Positions 18,242 through 26,224 are shown, counted from the first letter of the stretch. The stretch is DNA of 32,889 nt from Candidatus Zhuqueibacterota bacterium (GCA_016931935.1 JAFGDW010000043.1:1-32889); one strand, 5' to 3'. Numbers and translations are program-made. The notes: generated by a model from the sequence alone, not told the origin.

Positions 18242-18257
18242 TGGCACCAATATTGAC
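18242..18257 (+). promoter_or_regulatory. Possible sigma-54-like promoter of the lipoprotein gene
   Basis: TGGCAC, five bases, then TTGAC matches the sigma-54 pattern TGGCAC-N5-TTGC except for the final C of the -12 element. A start site near 18269 would give a leader of about 36 bases. The window also encodes an NtrC-type activator, which makes the match worth noting, but the imperfect -12 box keeps it uncertain. The rest of 17985-18304 shows nothing clear. Confidence 0.3.
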
Positions 18258-18304
18258 ATAAGCAATATCGAAATCCCGATCACAATTAACCAACGGAGGT
18301 TTTT

Positions 18305-19717
18305 ATGAAACGTTTTCTATTTTTGCTGATGAGCACACTGTTTATAATGTTCATATTTGGCTGTGAGCTGGCACCGGTTAAACCCGAACAACCGCTTGAA
18401 CTGGATGCCACGGTGGCAGCGCTGGCGCCGTTCGGTTGGAACGCCAATCAAATTATCACCAACACGGCGAATATTGAAGAAATGACCAACATTGCTTCCG
18501 ATCTGAAAAAGGACGGCTCGGCAACTCAACCCGGTGTTGGCGCGCTGGCCAAACAAGCCACGAGCATAATGCAGGAAGCCTATCGTCCCGAACTGATGCG
18601 CCAGGGACTGCAAAAGTCCAATGGCGATTCACTATTAGTGTTTGAAGATAATAAAATCACCGGCGTACGTAAGGCGTTATATTATAATGCCGAAACTGGC
18701 ATGGCCCGTTATTATGAAGTGAAATATAAATTCGCCGACTGGCGCAACATTGTTTACGATTCGACCACACTTCGTGCCAATCTGAATTTCACGCCGGACA
18801 ATCCGTTCGACGATGTGCTGACCTATTGGCATGAAACGCAACGCTTCAAAGACAGCTTCTTTATTCAATCCATTATTCAGTCGTTAATTGTTACTGATTT
18901 TGACGGTAAGGACGTTACCGGCGCCAAAGTTAAAAAAGTAACGAACTATCAACCGGATCGTTTTTTAACCACAATGAAACAAAATATTCAAATCCATCCC
19001 GATCAATCCGGAACTTTGCACGAAGAACTGAGCTACAACGACGCCACGCGTTCATACAAAACCGTTACGTTCTACGCTGACAATACCGGTGAATTTGAAG
19101 AATTAAAACGCGATGGCACGGTCGTCTCCGGTCGCTTTAATGGTGTGGATGATGATGGTATTGGCTATTTTGAAGAAACCACAGATTTTCCGGTCGGACG
19201 CTATGTTGATCGAGTCGATAAGGCAGCGCATCTATTGGTGAATAACAGCGATCAATCGACGTCGATTCGTTATGCGGAAACAGTGCTGCTAAGCAGCGGC
19301 GTCAGCAACACCGATTCAGTGCGAATTAAAAGCAGTGAAGAAGCCGGCACCAAATACACAACACTCGAATGCTACAAGCACAACGGCGAGCATGGTGCAT
19401 TAAGCGTCACAGAATCCGAAACCGGTAGCTCCCTTACCGGCAACTGGACAACCAAAGATGGCTATTACATCGCACTGAATGCTGAGTATTATGTCGATAA
19501 AAGCGGGCACATTCATTATGAAGTATTTGCCAGTGAAACCGCGTTTAACAATGGCGACGATCCGCTGATCCTCGCCGACTATTACTTCTCACCGGACAGC
19601 AGCGGCAACGGCACAATTGCGCATGAGGGCGTTAACTACGATATCTCGTTCAACGATTCCGGCAAAGCAGACATATCAGCGAATGAGCAAACAAAAACGA
19701 TCGAACTCTATCAGTAA
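18305..19717 (+). CDS. Lipoprotein of unknown function
   Basis: This envelope lipoprotein has 470 residues and a family I do not recognise. The signal (residues 1-19, FLFLLMSTLFIMFIFG) ends in a lipobox with Cys20, followed by ELAP; Glu rather than Asp after the Cys does not suggest inner-membrane retention. After a helical N-terminal region (about 30-110), the protein is beta-rich. It has many repeated two-strand units with acidic Asp/Gly turns, for example GVDDDGIGYFEETTDF and HPDQSGTLHEELSY. This is reminiscent of a curved beta-sheet or beta-solenoid surface protein. The start has GGAGG five bases upstream. It lies just before the Omp85 gene in the same direction, with a hairpin between them, so the two may share a function at the outer membrane. 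Confidence 0.7.
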   Translation: MKRFLFLLMSTLFIMFIFGCELAPVKPEQPLELDATVAALAPFGWNANQIITNTANIEEMTNIASDLKKDGSATQPGVGALAKQATSIMQEAYRPELMRQGLQKSNGDSLLVFEDNKITGVRKALYYNAETGMARYYEVKYKFADWRNIVYDSTTLRANLNFTPDNPFDDVLTYWHETQRFKDSFFIQSIIQSLIVTDFDGKDVTGAKVKKVTNYQPDRFLTTMKQNIQIHPDQSGTLHEELSYNDATRSYKTVTFYADNTGEFEELKRDGTVVSGRFNGVDDDGIGYFEETTDFPVGRYVDRVDKAAHLLVNNSDQSTSIRYAETVLLSSGVSNTDSVRIKSSEEAGTKYTTLECYKHNGEHGALSVTESETGSSLTGNWTTKDGYYIALNAEYYVDKSGHIHYEVFASETAFNNGDDPLILADYYFSPDSSGNGTIAHEGVNYDISFNDSGKADISANEQTKTIELYQ

Positions 19718-19727
19718 TGGTCTGTCA

Positions 19728-19770
19728 TTCCGATTCCCGTCCCGCTTTTTTTGCAGGACGGGAACCGGAA
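19728..19770. terminator. Hairpin after the lipoprotein gene
   Basis: The arms are ttccgattcccgtcc (19728-19742) and ggacgggaaccggaa (19756-19770), with one A-C mismatch. The loop carries T7. The hairpin starts 10 bases after the stop codon. No T-run follows the stem, so it may be a partial terminator or a stability element. Confidence 0.55.
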
Positions 19771-19819
19771 CTCCATTTACTAAATTGAAGGTTACCGCCA
19801 ATCGAATACATGATTAGCA

Positions 19820-19858
19820 ATTAACCGGTTACGAATTGTATCATCGTTACCGGTTAAT
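19820..19858. repeat. 15-bp inverted repeat upstream of the Omp85 gene
   Basis: The arms attaaccggttacga (19820-19834) and tcgttaccggttaat (19844-19858) pair with one mismatch around a nine-base loop. The element lies 70 bases before the Omp85 start. It could be an operator or a leader hairpin. No T-run follows. Confidence 0.5.
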
Positions 19859-19928
19859 CATATTTTATTTGATTTTTATTCATATATGTTCTATATTTCA
19901 AAAAACAAACAAAGGACACACAAGTACT

Positions 19929-21254
19929 ATGTCCCATCGATTAGCCACATTTTTACTGTTTCTATTTGTTTTGGTGATAGACATACAATCACTTCCGGCG
20001 CAGGACAATCCCCAATTCATCATTGAACAAATCACCATTAGCGGGAACTCAAAAACCCGTCCCGGTGTTATTTATGAACTCCTGCCGTATGCGGTCAGTG
20101 ACACTGTCTCCGAGTCCGCAATCCACACTGGCATCGATGATCTCCGCGCTACCAATATGTTCAAACATGTGGAGTTGCAACCGCGCGCCGGATCGCAACC
20201 CGGCTACCTGTTGCTTAACATTCAGGTAGATGAACGTCACTGGCCGACACTACAATTTAAAGGCGGTTTCAGCGAACTGACCGGTTGGTACATCACACCG
20301 CTAAGTATCAACATGGATAATCTGTTGGGATTCGGTAATCGCGCCAGTCTCGACCTGACCTTCGGGTACCATGTCGTCGATTTCAATATCAATTTTATCA
20401 GTCCCAATACGTTTGACAGCGATCTCGATTTACTGCTTCGTGCCCGTGTTCGCTCGCAGGAATTTTTCTATTATGAGAACAGGGAGAAATACAGTCACCC
20501 CGTTGGTCAGGCTGGCTATTTTCTTGGACTTCGTCCCCGTAGCGGGTTGTTTCGCAATGTATTTTTTGGTTGGGACCTGTACACAAATATTGTGGATTCG
20601 ACAGTGACACATGTGGAATCCGACGCCAAAAGTACGAACTTACCGCCTGCGATCGCCGCGTATACGGATTCCGCGCACGTGACCTCCGCGTTTTCCGTTC
20701 ACCTGAATCTGGACAAGCGCGATCTGGCCTACTATCCGCGTAAAGGCTGGTGGCTTGGCGTGTGGTATTCACATGCTACCAAACGCGTGGGCGGTACCGA
20801 TGCGTTCGATCGCGTAATTATTGATGCACGCGCCTATCAATCATTGGGAAAGCAGATTGTGCTTGCCGGTCGCATCAAAGCCGGCGCCATAAGCCCGGAC
20901 GCGCCATTTTACGAAAAAATGTATTTGGGTGGTCCCAATTCACTGCGTGGCTATGAAGACCGTAGCATCGGCCCAATTGGCGGGGGCGATAAACTTCTGC
21001 ATGGTGGGCTGGAGCTGCGCGCGCCAATTACACCACGGCATTATCCGAACCATTTCATCACCGCTGTGTTGTTTGTTGATGGCGGCACAAATTTATTGAC
21101 CAATGAATATTTAAACGAAGATAATATCTTTGGTAGCTACGGATTTGGTTTCCGTTTTCGCCTGCCGTTTATTCGTATGCTTCGGATGGATTTCGCTTAC
21201 CCGATGAATGGTGATCCGGGTATGGTGCAGTTTTCCATCGGGCAGACGTTTTAG
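19929..21254 (+). CDS. Omp85/BamA-superfamily outer-membrane protein with a single POTRA domain
   Basis: This is an outer-membrane barrel of 441 residues. A Sec signal (about 1-25, ending SLPAQ) is followed by one POTRA domain (about 30-104, FIIEQITISGNSKT to LLLNIQVDE). A 16-strand-type barrel (about 105-441) completes it. The barrel contains the Omp85 loop-6 motif GGPNSLRGYE (LRGY at 339-342) and a terminal-Phe beta signal (VQFSIGQTF). BamA usually has five POTRA domains and TamA three, so this is a reduced form, perhaps a transporter or insertase for a specific client. I choose the ATG at 19929 because the signal peptide starts there; AAAGGA lies 13 bases upstream, longer than ideal. A lipoprotein gene precedes it and a DUF4390-like gene follows. 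Confidence 0.88.
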   Translation: MSHRLATFLLFLFVLVIDIQSLPAQDNPQFIIEQITISGNSKTRPGVIYELLPYAVSDTVSESAIHTGIDDLRATNMFKHVELQPRAGSQPGYLLLNIQVDERHWPTLQFKGGFSELTGWYITPLSINMDNLLGFGNRASLDLTFGYHVVDFNINFISPNTFDSDLDLLLRARVRSQEFFYYENREKYSHPVGQAGYFLGLRPRSGLFRNVFFGWDLYTNIVDSTVTHVESDAKSTNLPPAIAAYTDSAHVTSAFSVHLNLDKRDLAYYPRKGWWLGVWYSHATKRVGGTDAFDRVIIDARAYQSLGKQIVLAGRIKAGAISPDAPFYEKMYLGGPNSLRGYEDRSIGPIGGGDKLLHGGLELRAPITPRHYPNHFITAVLFVDGGTNLLTNEYLNEDNIFGSYGFGFRFRLPFIRMLRMDFAYPMNGDPGMVQFSIGQTF

Positions 21255-21358
21255 GACGTAAGACGGTAAACGTGAAAAGTGAGACGAATGTGAAATGTCA
21301 AACATGAAAAGTGAAACGTCGAAGAATTGCTTTTCGTTTGACTTTTGCCGTTTCACGT
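21250..21358. repeat. Inverted short-period repeat (motif GTGAAACGTC), copy 1
   Basis: Iterations of cgtgaaaagtgagacg and gtgaaacgtc run over 21250-21326, followed by the opposite-strand form (cgtttgac, gccgtttcacgtttgac) at 21327-21358. This can form a long imperfect hairpin between the Omp85 and DUF4390-like genes. The same motif recurs at 23620-23688, in the next operon gap but one. Confidence 0.7.
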
Positions 21359-21446
21359 TTGACCTTGTGCAACAATACCAAATGGACATTAACAATTGAT
21401 TTTTTGCAAATAATTGCAAAGGCTAACTTGTAATACAATATCTTAC

Positions 21447-22100
21447 ATGCCAACAAATCGCTACACACTAACGTTCGGATTCCTTTTTCTTTTAAATACA
21501 GCAGTGCATGTTTGGGCTCAAACATCGCCAATTGTCGCAGTGCGTCCATACGTGAAGTCAAACGTGTTGGTCGTTCGTACAACGTTCTCACATTTAATTA
21601 CCAGCGAAATGCAGGAAACACTGGCCAGCGGCATGAGCACTGAATTGCATTTTCATTTCAAACTTCAGTCCGGGAATCAAACGTTGGTGGAAAGTGAGCA
21701 GACCATCACACTGCGCTATCAGGTATGGGAGCGTCAGTATTCCATTCAGAAACAGCCAACCAGTCGTGAATTTCACCAGTACAATACTTTCGAACAGTTC
21801 ATCAATGATTCACTTTCATTTTTGCTGGCGCCGATTCGATCATTGCCCGCTAAACAACCATTGTTCGTTATCACCGCGTTTTCCCCGGAACCAATTTCTG
21901 CCAGCCAGCAATCCAAACTGGCGCAATGGATTAATTCCAGCAATCAAATTAGCGATACCAAATCAGCTGATGGCGACGCCACATTTTCATTCAATCTGTC
22001 CGCTTTGTTTTCAATATTCATGGGAAAAAAAGAGACGCAAAAAATGTTTGTCCACCGGACAACGTCATTTACGATTGAGGGATTGAAACAGAATGAGTAA
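21447..22100 (+). CDS. DUF4390-like secreted protein
   Basis: This protein of 217 residues has a Sec signal (about 1-25, TLTFGFLFLLNTAVHVWA). The mature part resembles DUF4390: an early beta segment (VRPYVKSNVLVVRTTFSHLI), a region predicting an immunoglobulin-like fold with FHFKLQSG and ITLRYQVWERQY, and a C-terminal FEQFINDSLSFLL helix. DUF4390 proteins are commonly encoded directly upstream of an NtrY-type kinase, as here (66 bp). That supports the assignment and suggests a periplasmic role in its signalling. The ATG at 21447 starts the signal peptide but has no good ribosome site; a TTG at 21414 is an alternative. The Omp85 gene lies 192 bp upstream. Confidence 0.72.
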   Translation: MPTNRYTLTFGFLFLLNTAVHVWAQTSPIVAVRPYVKSNVLVVRTTFSHLITSEMQETLASGMSTELHFHFKLQSGNQTLVESEQTITLRYQVWERQYSIQKQPTSREFHQYNTFEQFINDSLSFLLAPIRSLPAKQPLFVITAFSPEPISASQQSKLAQWINSSNQISDTKSADGDATFSFNLSALFSIFMGKKETQKMFVHRTTSFTIEGLKQNE

Positions 22101-22166
22101 CTGCATACCGGACAGATGTCCCGACGCGTATAAACCAAGCGAATCCGGAACCGCCGGGAGTTGACC

Positions 22167-23645
22167 ATGCTTACGCTTCGAAGCAAAATAGTAATCTTTG
22201 TGACGCTGCTTTTGATTGGCCCGGCGATTCCGCTCAGCTATTTCGTGCTGCAACTGCTGGATAAAAGCTACCACATCGGAGTTAATCCGGAGGTAGAAAC
22301 TGCGCTGGATGGCGCACTAAATATTTCTGCGGATTTGTACCAGATGCACAAAACCCGGTTCGAAGCTGTGCTGGAAGACGCAGTCCGAATGCCGCCAACA
22401 TCGCAGCCGGCAATCCGGCAATTTCTACAAACATCGCTCGACAGCATAAAAATATCTATCGATCCGGTCGACCAATTGGGCGCGATTGAAAGCATGTTCT
22501 TCGGCGATGTAATTCACGATTTTATTATCAGCAACAAATCCACACTGGTCTGGCCCAGTCCCGATCATGCGCGGCTGCATGGCCTGGCATTGATTCACAA
22601 CCAATATCTGTTGCAGGTAATTTATCCGCTTCCGGCTTCGTTTCGGGAGTCGGCGCGGCGAATTCAGGATGTCAGCCAGATTTACAAAACCCTGGGTTAC
22701 GTACGCAGCGATATTCGCCGTAGCTTTCTGTTCACGTTCCTGACAATTTATGGCGTCGTAATCATCAGTTCGTTGATTGTGTTATCCCGAATTTCCAAAA
22801 CCATCACCAATCCGATTCGGCAACTAACAACAGCCACGCGACAGATCGGAACCGGTGATCTGTCGTATCGGCTTCATTTGAAAGGGCAGGATGAATTTGG
22901 CCAGTTGGCCGCGTCGTTCAACCGGATGGTGAGCGAACTGGCGGATAATCAGCAAAAAATTCTGGAGCTGGAAAAAATGGCCGCCTGGCAGCAACTGGCG
23001 CGGCGGCTGGCGCATGAAATCAAAAATCCACTCACCCCGATCCAACTGATGGCCCAACAAATGCGCGACACTTATTCCGGCGATGATCCCGCTTACCGTG
23101 ACACGCTGAACCAATGTTCGGACATTATCAACGACGAGGTGGAAAGTCTGAAACGGCTGGTGCGGGAGTTTTCCGATTTTGCCCGGCTGCCGGAGTTCCA
23201 TATCGAGCGCCAACAACTCATTTCGTTGCTGCACACAATAAAAGCCCTGTACCGGCAAACTGATATTCAACTCACCACGCCCGATACCGTCATCGAACTG
23301 CCGCTGGACAGCGAATACATAAAACGCGCGCTGATCAATTTAATCGACAATGCGATTGCTGCTTCCGGGGAGCATCCGCATGTTGAAATGCGCGTCACTG
23401 AAATCCCGGATGCCGTCCAAATCGACATCGCTGATCAGGGCGAGGGGATTCCTGCTGACCGATTGGCAAAAATCTTCGAACCGTACTATTCCACCAAACG
23501 CACCGGTGTCGGCCTTGGCCTGCCGATCGTCAAAAAAATCGTGGAAGAACACGGCGGCAGCATCACCGTTCAATCGATTGTTGGAGAAGGAACGACGTTC
23601 ACAATAACATTGCCCAGGCAGTCAGACGTGAACCGTCAAACGTGA
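22167..23645 (+). CDS. NtrY-like sensor histidine kinase
   Basis: This membrane kinase has 492 residues. Helix 1 (about 8-32), a periplasmic region of about 150 residues and helix 2 (about 185-208) are followed by a HAMP domain (about 209-262), a HisKA domain with H283 in RRLAHEIKNPLTPIQ, and an ATPase domain. The N box is NLIDNAIAAS, G1 is DQGEGIP and G2 is GVGLGLP. HEIKNPLTPIQ is typical of the NtrY/NtrB branch that controls sigma-54 activators, and such an activator follows. The ATG at 22167 has GGGAG seven bases upstream. The last seven codons and the stop lie inside the GTGAAACGTC repeat, so the normal C terminus may have been replaced by repeat sequence. Confidence 0.92.
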   Translation: MLTLRSKIVIFVTLLLIGPAIPLSYFVLQLLDKSYHIGVNPEVETALDGALNISADLYQMHKTRFEAVLEDAVRMPPTSQPAIRQFLQTSLDSIKISIDPVDQLGAIESMFFGDVIHDFIISNKSTLVWPSPDHARLHGLALIHNQYLLQVIYPLPASFRESARRIQDVSQIYKTLGYVRSDIRRSFLFTFLTIYGVVIISSLIVLSRISKTITNPIRQLTTATRQIGTGDLSYRLHLKGQDEFGQLAASFNRMVSELADNQQKILELEKMAAWQQLARRLAHEIKNPLTPIQLMAQQMRDTYSGDDPAYRDTLNQCSDIINDEVESLKRLVREFSDFARLPEFHIERQQLISLLHTIKALYRQTDIQLTTPDTVIELPLDSEYIKRALINLIDNAIAASGEHPHVEMRVTEIPDAVQIDIADQGEGIPADRLAKIFEPYYSTKRTGVGLGLPIVKKIVEEHGGSITVQSIVGEGTTFTITLPRQSDVNRQT

Positions 23646-23688
23646 AACGATTTTTCCGTCTGACATTTGACGTTTCACTTTTCACACA
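23620..23688. repeat. Inverted short-period repeat (motif GTGAAACGTC), copy 2, overlapping the kinase stop
   Basis: The left arm (about 23620-23649, cagacgtgaaccgtcaaacg) and right arm (about 23657-23688, tttgacgtttcacttttcac) flank a tttttc loop. The kinase stop codon (23643-23645) is part of the left arm, and the ribosome site of the NtrC-like gene directly follows the right arm. It has the same motif as 21250-21358. Confidence 0.7.
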
Positions 23689-23699
23689 AAGGATTTTTT

Positions 23700-25049
23700 A
23701 TGACCCCATCCGTACTCATTCTTGATGACGAGCAAAACATTCTGCGCTCGCTGGAAATGATTCTCAAAGCCGAGCGATTTTCCGTTGCGACGGCTGCCTC
23801 CATTGCCCAGGCGAAAGGCGTGCTGGCCACGCAATCGTTCCAGTTCTTCATTATCGATGTGATTCTGCCCGATGGCGACGGGATTGAATTTATCGAGCAG
23901 GTACGGGCGAGTCATCCGGCGTCGATTATCATTATGATGTCCGGCCATGCCAGCATCAAAATGGCGATCGATGCCACCCGCAAGGGCGCGGACGATTTTC
24001 TGGAGAAGCCGCTCTCCAAAGACAAACTGTTGCTGACGTTACGCAACTTCATCAAACGGCTGGAGATCGAGCAGCGCTATTCTGACTTGCAGAAAACTAC
24101 GAACCCGGACGCTTTTATCGGCCAGACCCCTACCGTGGAGGAAATTCTGAAAACCGTCGATAAAATCGCCCCGACCAACAGCAAAGTCCTGATCACCGGC
24201 GAAAGCGGCACCGGCAAGGAAATCGTCGCCCAAATGATCCACCAGAAAAGCCAGCGCCACGGTCAGCCGTACGTTAAAATCAATTGTGCGGCGATTCCCG
24301 AAGAGCTGATCGAAGCCGAGCTGTTCGGCGTGGAAAAGGGCGCGTACACTGGCGCGGGAGAACGACGCGATGGCAAATTTAAACAGGCCGACGGCGGCAC
24401 GCTGTTTCTCGATGAGATCGGCGACATGTCGCTGAAAACCCAGACCAAAGTGCTGCGTGTGCTGCAAGATGGCGAGTTCGAACGTGTTGGCGGCAGTGAG
24501 AGCATCAGCACTGACGTTCGTATTATTGCTGCCACCAACAAGGATTTGCAGCAAGCCGTGGCTGCCAAACAGTTCCGCGAGGATTTATACTTCAGGCTGC
24601 ACGTCGTGCCAATTCACTTGCCGCCCCTACGCGACCGCCGCGACGATATTCCGTTGCTGGTCGATTATTTCATGACCCGTTTCAGCCAGGAGAATAACAA
24701 ACCACGCCTGCACATCGCTCCGGCGGCCAAGCAGCAATTACAGCACTACACCTGGCCCGGCAACATCCGCGAACTGAAAAACACGATCGAACGGCTCGTG
24801 ATCATGGCCGACAGCGACACCATCGACGCCAGCCACCTGCCCGCCAACTTACTCACGATTCCGATCGACACCAGCGGCGCCTTCCGCCAGCGCCAAACCC
24901 TGTTCGAATTCCGCGACGACGCCGAAGCTGCCTACATCCGGTTCTGCCTCGATCAGTTCAATGGCAACATCTCACAAACCGCCAAAGCGCTGGGCGTGGA
25001 CCGGAGTTACTTGCATCGGCGGATTAAAAAGTTTGGTGGTGAACCATAA
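23700..25049 (+). CDS. NtrC-family sigma-54-dependent response regulator
   Basis: This activator has 449 residues and the classic three domains. The receiver domain (about 4-115) has phospho-acceptor D53 in FIIDVILPDGDG and the conserved lysine in FLEKPLS. The AAA+ domain (about 138-375) has Walker A GESGTGKE at 167-174, the sigma-54 loop GAYTGA at 214-219 (Tyr in place of the usual Phe) and Walker B GGTLFLDE at 232-239. A Fis-type helix-turn-helix (about 418-445, GNISQTAKALGVDRSYLHRR) ends it. With the kinase directly upstream it forms a complete two-component system. The ATG at 23700 has AAGGA six bases upstream. The coding sequence is clearly more GC-rich than the genes around 25400-26500. 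The targets are unknown; the nearby envelope genes are candidates. Confidence 0.95.
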   Translation: MTPSVLILDDEQNILRSLEMILKAERFSVATAASIAQAKGVLATQSFQFFIIDVILPDGDGIEFIEQVRASHPASIIIMMSGHASIKMAIDATRKGADDFLEKPLSKDKLLLTLRNFIKRLEIEQRYSDLQKTTNPDAFIGQTPTVEEILKTVDKIAPTNSKVLITGESGTGKEIVAQMIHQKSQRHGQPYVKINCAAIPEELIEAELFGVEKGAYTGAGERRDGKFKQADGGTLFLDEIGDMSLKTQTKVLRVLQDGEFERVGGSESISTDVRIIAATNKDLQQAVAAKQFREDLYFRLHVVPIHLPPLRDRRDDIPLLVDYFMTRFSQENNKPRLHIAPAAKQQLQHYTWPGNIRELKNTIERLVIMADSDTIDASHLPANLLTIPIDTSGAFRQRQTLFEFRDDAEAAYIRFCLDQFNGNISQTAKALGVDRSYLHRRIKKFGGEP

Positions 25050-25107
25050 GGCAATGAATTAAGAGTTTTTGATATACTCACACCTGGGCCGAAGGCGATT
25101 AATAGCG

Positions 25108-25141
25108 TAGCCCAGGGTTCCTGTTTTGGGAACCCGGGCTA
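25108..25141. repeat. Palindromic hairpin after the NtrC-like gene
   Basis: The arms tagccc(A)gggttcc and ggaacccgggcta pair over 13 bp with one bulged A and a seven-base loop. It starts 59 bp after the stop codon and lacks a T-run. It resembles a dispersed palindromic element more than a terminator. The rest of 25050-25384 holds no gene I can support. Confidence 0.6.
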
Positions 25142-25384
25142 TATGATCTAAAAAATCAATGACTCCCAACGTGATTCCACAAGAAAGCATTGGCCGTGAT
25201 AAATGCTGTAATGAAACAGGTATCAATTCGTTGAAATTTTTCGAGTGTGTTGTGAATTTGGAGCGATTGATCATAACATTCATCCATCCAAAGACCCATT
25301 GTATCGAATACTACGTCGATCGAACTGATAGTTTACCCAATTAAGCAACCTTATCAATCTATTTTTTATCACTCCAAATTCTCC

Positions 25385-25413
25385 TTGACATTAAAATGGT
25401 ATTTTGGTACATT
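25385..25413 (+). promoter_or_regulatory. Strong sigma-70 promoter almost on the start codon
   Basis: TTGACA (25385-25390), exactly 17 bases and TACATT (25408-25413) precede the ATG at 25419. The predicted start site, about seven bases after the -10 box, falls on the start codon, and no ribosome site fits. This implies a leaderless or nearly leaderless message, or a start further downstream. Confidence 0.55.
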
Positions 25414-25418
25414 TTCCT

Positions 25419-25796
25419 ATGGAATCTACAATATTATTCAATATTGAGACACCCCTTGGTTTTACAGTCCGAACGACACATTACTACTGGAATTTAATAA
25501 ATTCTGTAAAACATCCTGTAATGAAGAGTTATAAGAATGATGTGGAATCAGCACTTCGATATCCTGATGAGATTCGTCAAAGTAAAATGGACAAAGTAAA
25601 AGTGTACTATGACACAGTCGGAAATACGTTAACTGTTTGGTTTGGCGATCCAGCCTCTGAATATATTTGTGAAGAAACAGGCGATGAAGTAATATTAGTG
25701 AAAGATCAATCCGGTGCGGTGATCGGATTCGAAAAATTGAACTATTCCATCCCTGATTCGGAACATCTACAGGTTGCCTTCGAAGCAATTGGGTAA
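25419..25796 (+). CDS. DUF2283 protein with a foreign N-terminal half (hybrid gene)
   Basis: This protein has 125 residues. The C-terminal half, from about residue 57 (DKVKVYYDTVGNTLTVWFG through VIGFEKLNYS), is a typical DUF2283 domain, a small beta-rich family of unknown function. The N-terminal half (TPLGFTVRTTHYYW, then KHPVMKSYKNDVESAL and PDEIRQSK) resembles a different small-protein family. From memory, that family is often encoded just upstream of DUF2283 genes and is thought to have a RelE/barnase-like nuclease fold. Here that domain stops at PDEIRQSK, where its relatives continue with a YLYYR-type strand, and DUF2283 begins at once. An in-frame deletion joining two neighbouring genes is the simplest explanation. 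The ATG at 25419 lacks a ribosome site. A good terminator follows. Confidence 0.75.
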   Translation: MESTILFNIETPLGFTVRTTHYYWNLINSVKHPVMKSYKNDVESALRYPDEIRQSKMDKVKVYYDTVGNTLTVWFGDPASEYICEETGDEVILVKDQSGAVIGFEKLNYSIPDSEHLQVAFEAIG

Positions 25797-25833
25797 CTCC
25801 AAATTTTCATATTTCTTTAAGCAGAGAAGCCTT

Positions 25834-25869
25834 TCCATTCTGCCATTTTCCGCAGAATGGATTTTTTTT
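25834..25869 (+). terminator. Rho-independent terminator of the DUF2283 gene
   Basis: The perfect stem tccattctgc/gcagaatgga, with an eight-base loop, is followed by T8. It starts 38 bases after the stop codon. It is one of the two clearest terminators in the window. Confidence 0.9.
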
Positions 25870-25958
25870 CAGATTTTACCAGCCAAATACAAACGCCATA
25901 ACTACATTTAAAATAGTGATTATCCAAATAAAACAAACTCCTACAAAGGAATTTTAGC

Positions 25959-25987
25959 TTGACAATGTAACCAAAAATTTTTAACTT
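25959..25987 (+). promoter_or_regulatory. Sigma-70 promoter of the toxin-antitoxin pair
   Basis: TTGACA (25959-25964), 17 bases and TAACTT (25982-25987) give a start near 25994, followed by AAGGAG seven bases before the ATG at 26015. No obvious operator palindrome is visible. Confidence 0.6.
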
Positions 25988-26014
25988 AAACAAACAATTT
26001 TAAGGAGTAAGTTA

Positions 26015-26224
26015 ATGGATTCGAAAGCGATATTTAAAGAAGCGATGCAATTACGGCCAGCAGATCGATTGCAGCTAATAGAATGGTTAGCAGAAAGTCT
26101 GGATAAACCGGATAAAAAAATCGAAGAAATTTGGGCTATTGAAGCCGAAAAACGATATGAAGCATTGGTCGCTGGTCAAGTTAAAACAATTCCATTGGAT
26201 GAAATCATACAACGGTATAAATAA
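26015..26224 (+). CDS. Antitoxin of a ParE-type pair (addiction module protein family)
   Basis: This is a 69-residue acidic helical protein of the unstable-antitoxin/addiction module family. The family features are a start like KEAMQLRPADRLQLIEWLAESLD, a helix with EIWAIEAEKRYEAL and a C-terminal stretch with a proline (VKTIPLDEI) that wraps around the toxin. It neutralises the ParE/RelE-like toxin encoded next and is expected to be degraded faster than the toxin. AAGGAG lies seven bases upstream of the start. The stop codon abuts the toxin ATG with no spacing, so translation is coupled. Confidence 0.9.
   Translation: MDSKAIFKEAMQLRPADRLQLIEWLAESLDKPDKKIEEIWAIEAEKRYEALVAGQVKTIPLDEIIQRYK

Noticed and set aside
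23700..25049. Recent transfer of the NtrC-like gene suggested by higher GC
   Set aside because: The neighbouring kinase shows a similar trend and the gene pair is a standard housekeeping-type arrangement; conserved AAA+ genes often differ in composition.
25159..25344. 61-residue open frame between the NtrC-like gene and the DUF2283 gene
   Set aside because: It has no ribosome site and no family resemblance; it could be a gene remnant, but I cannot support it.
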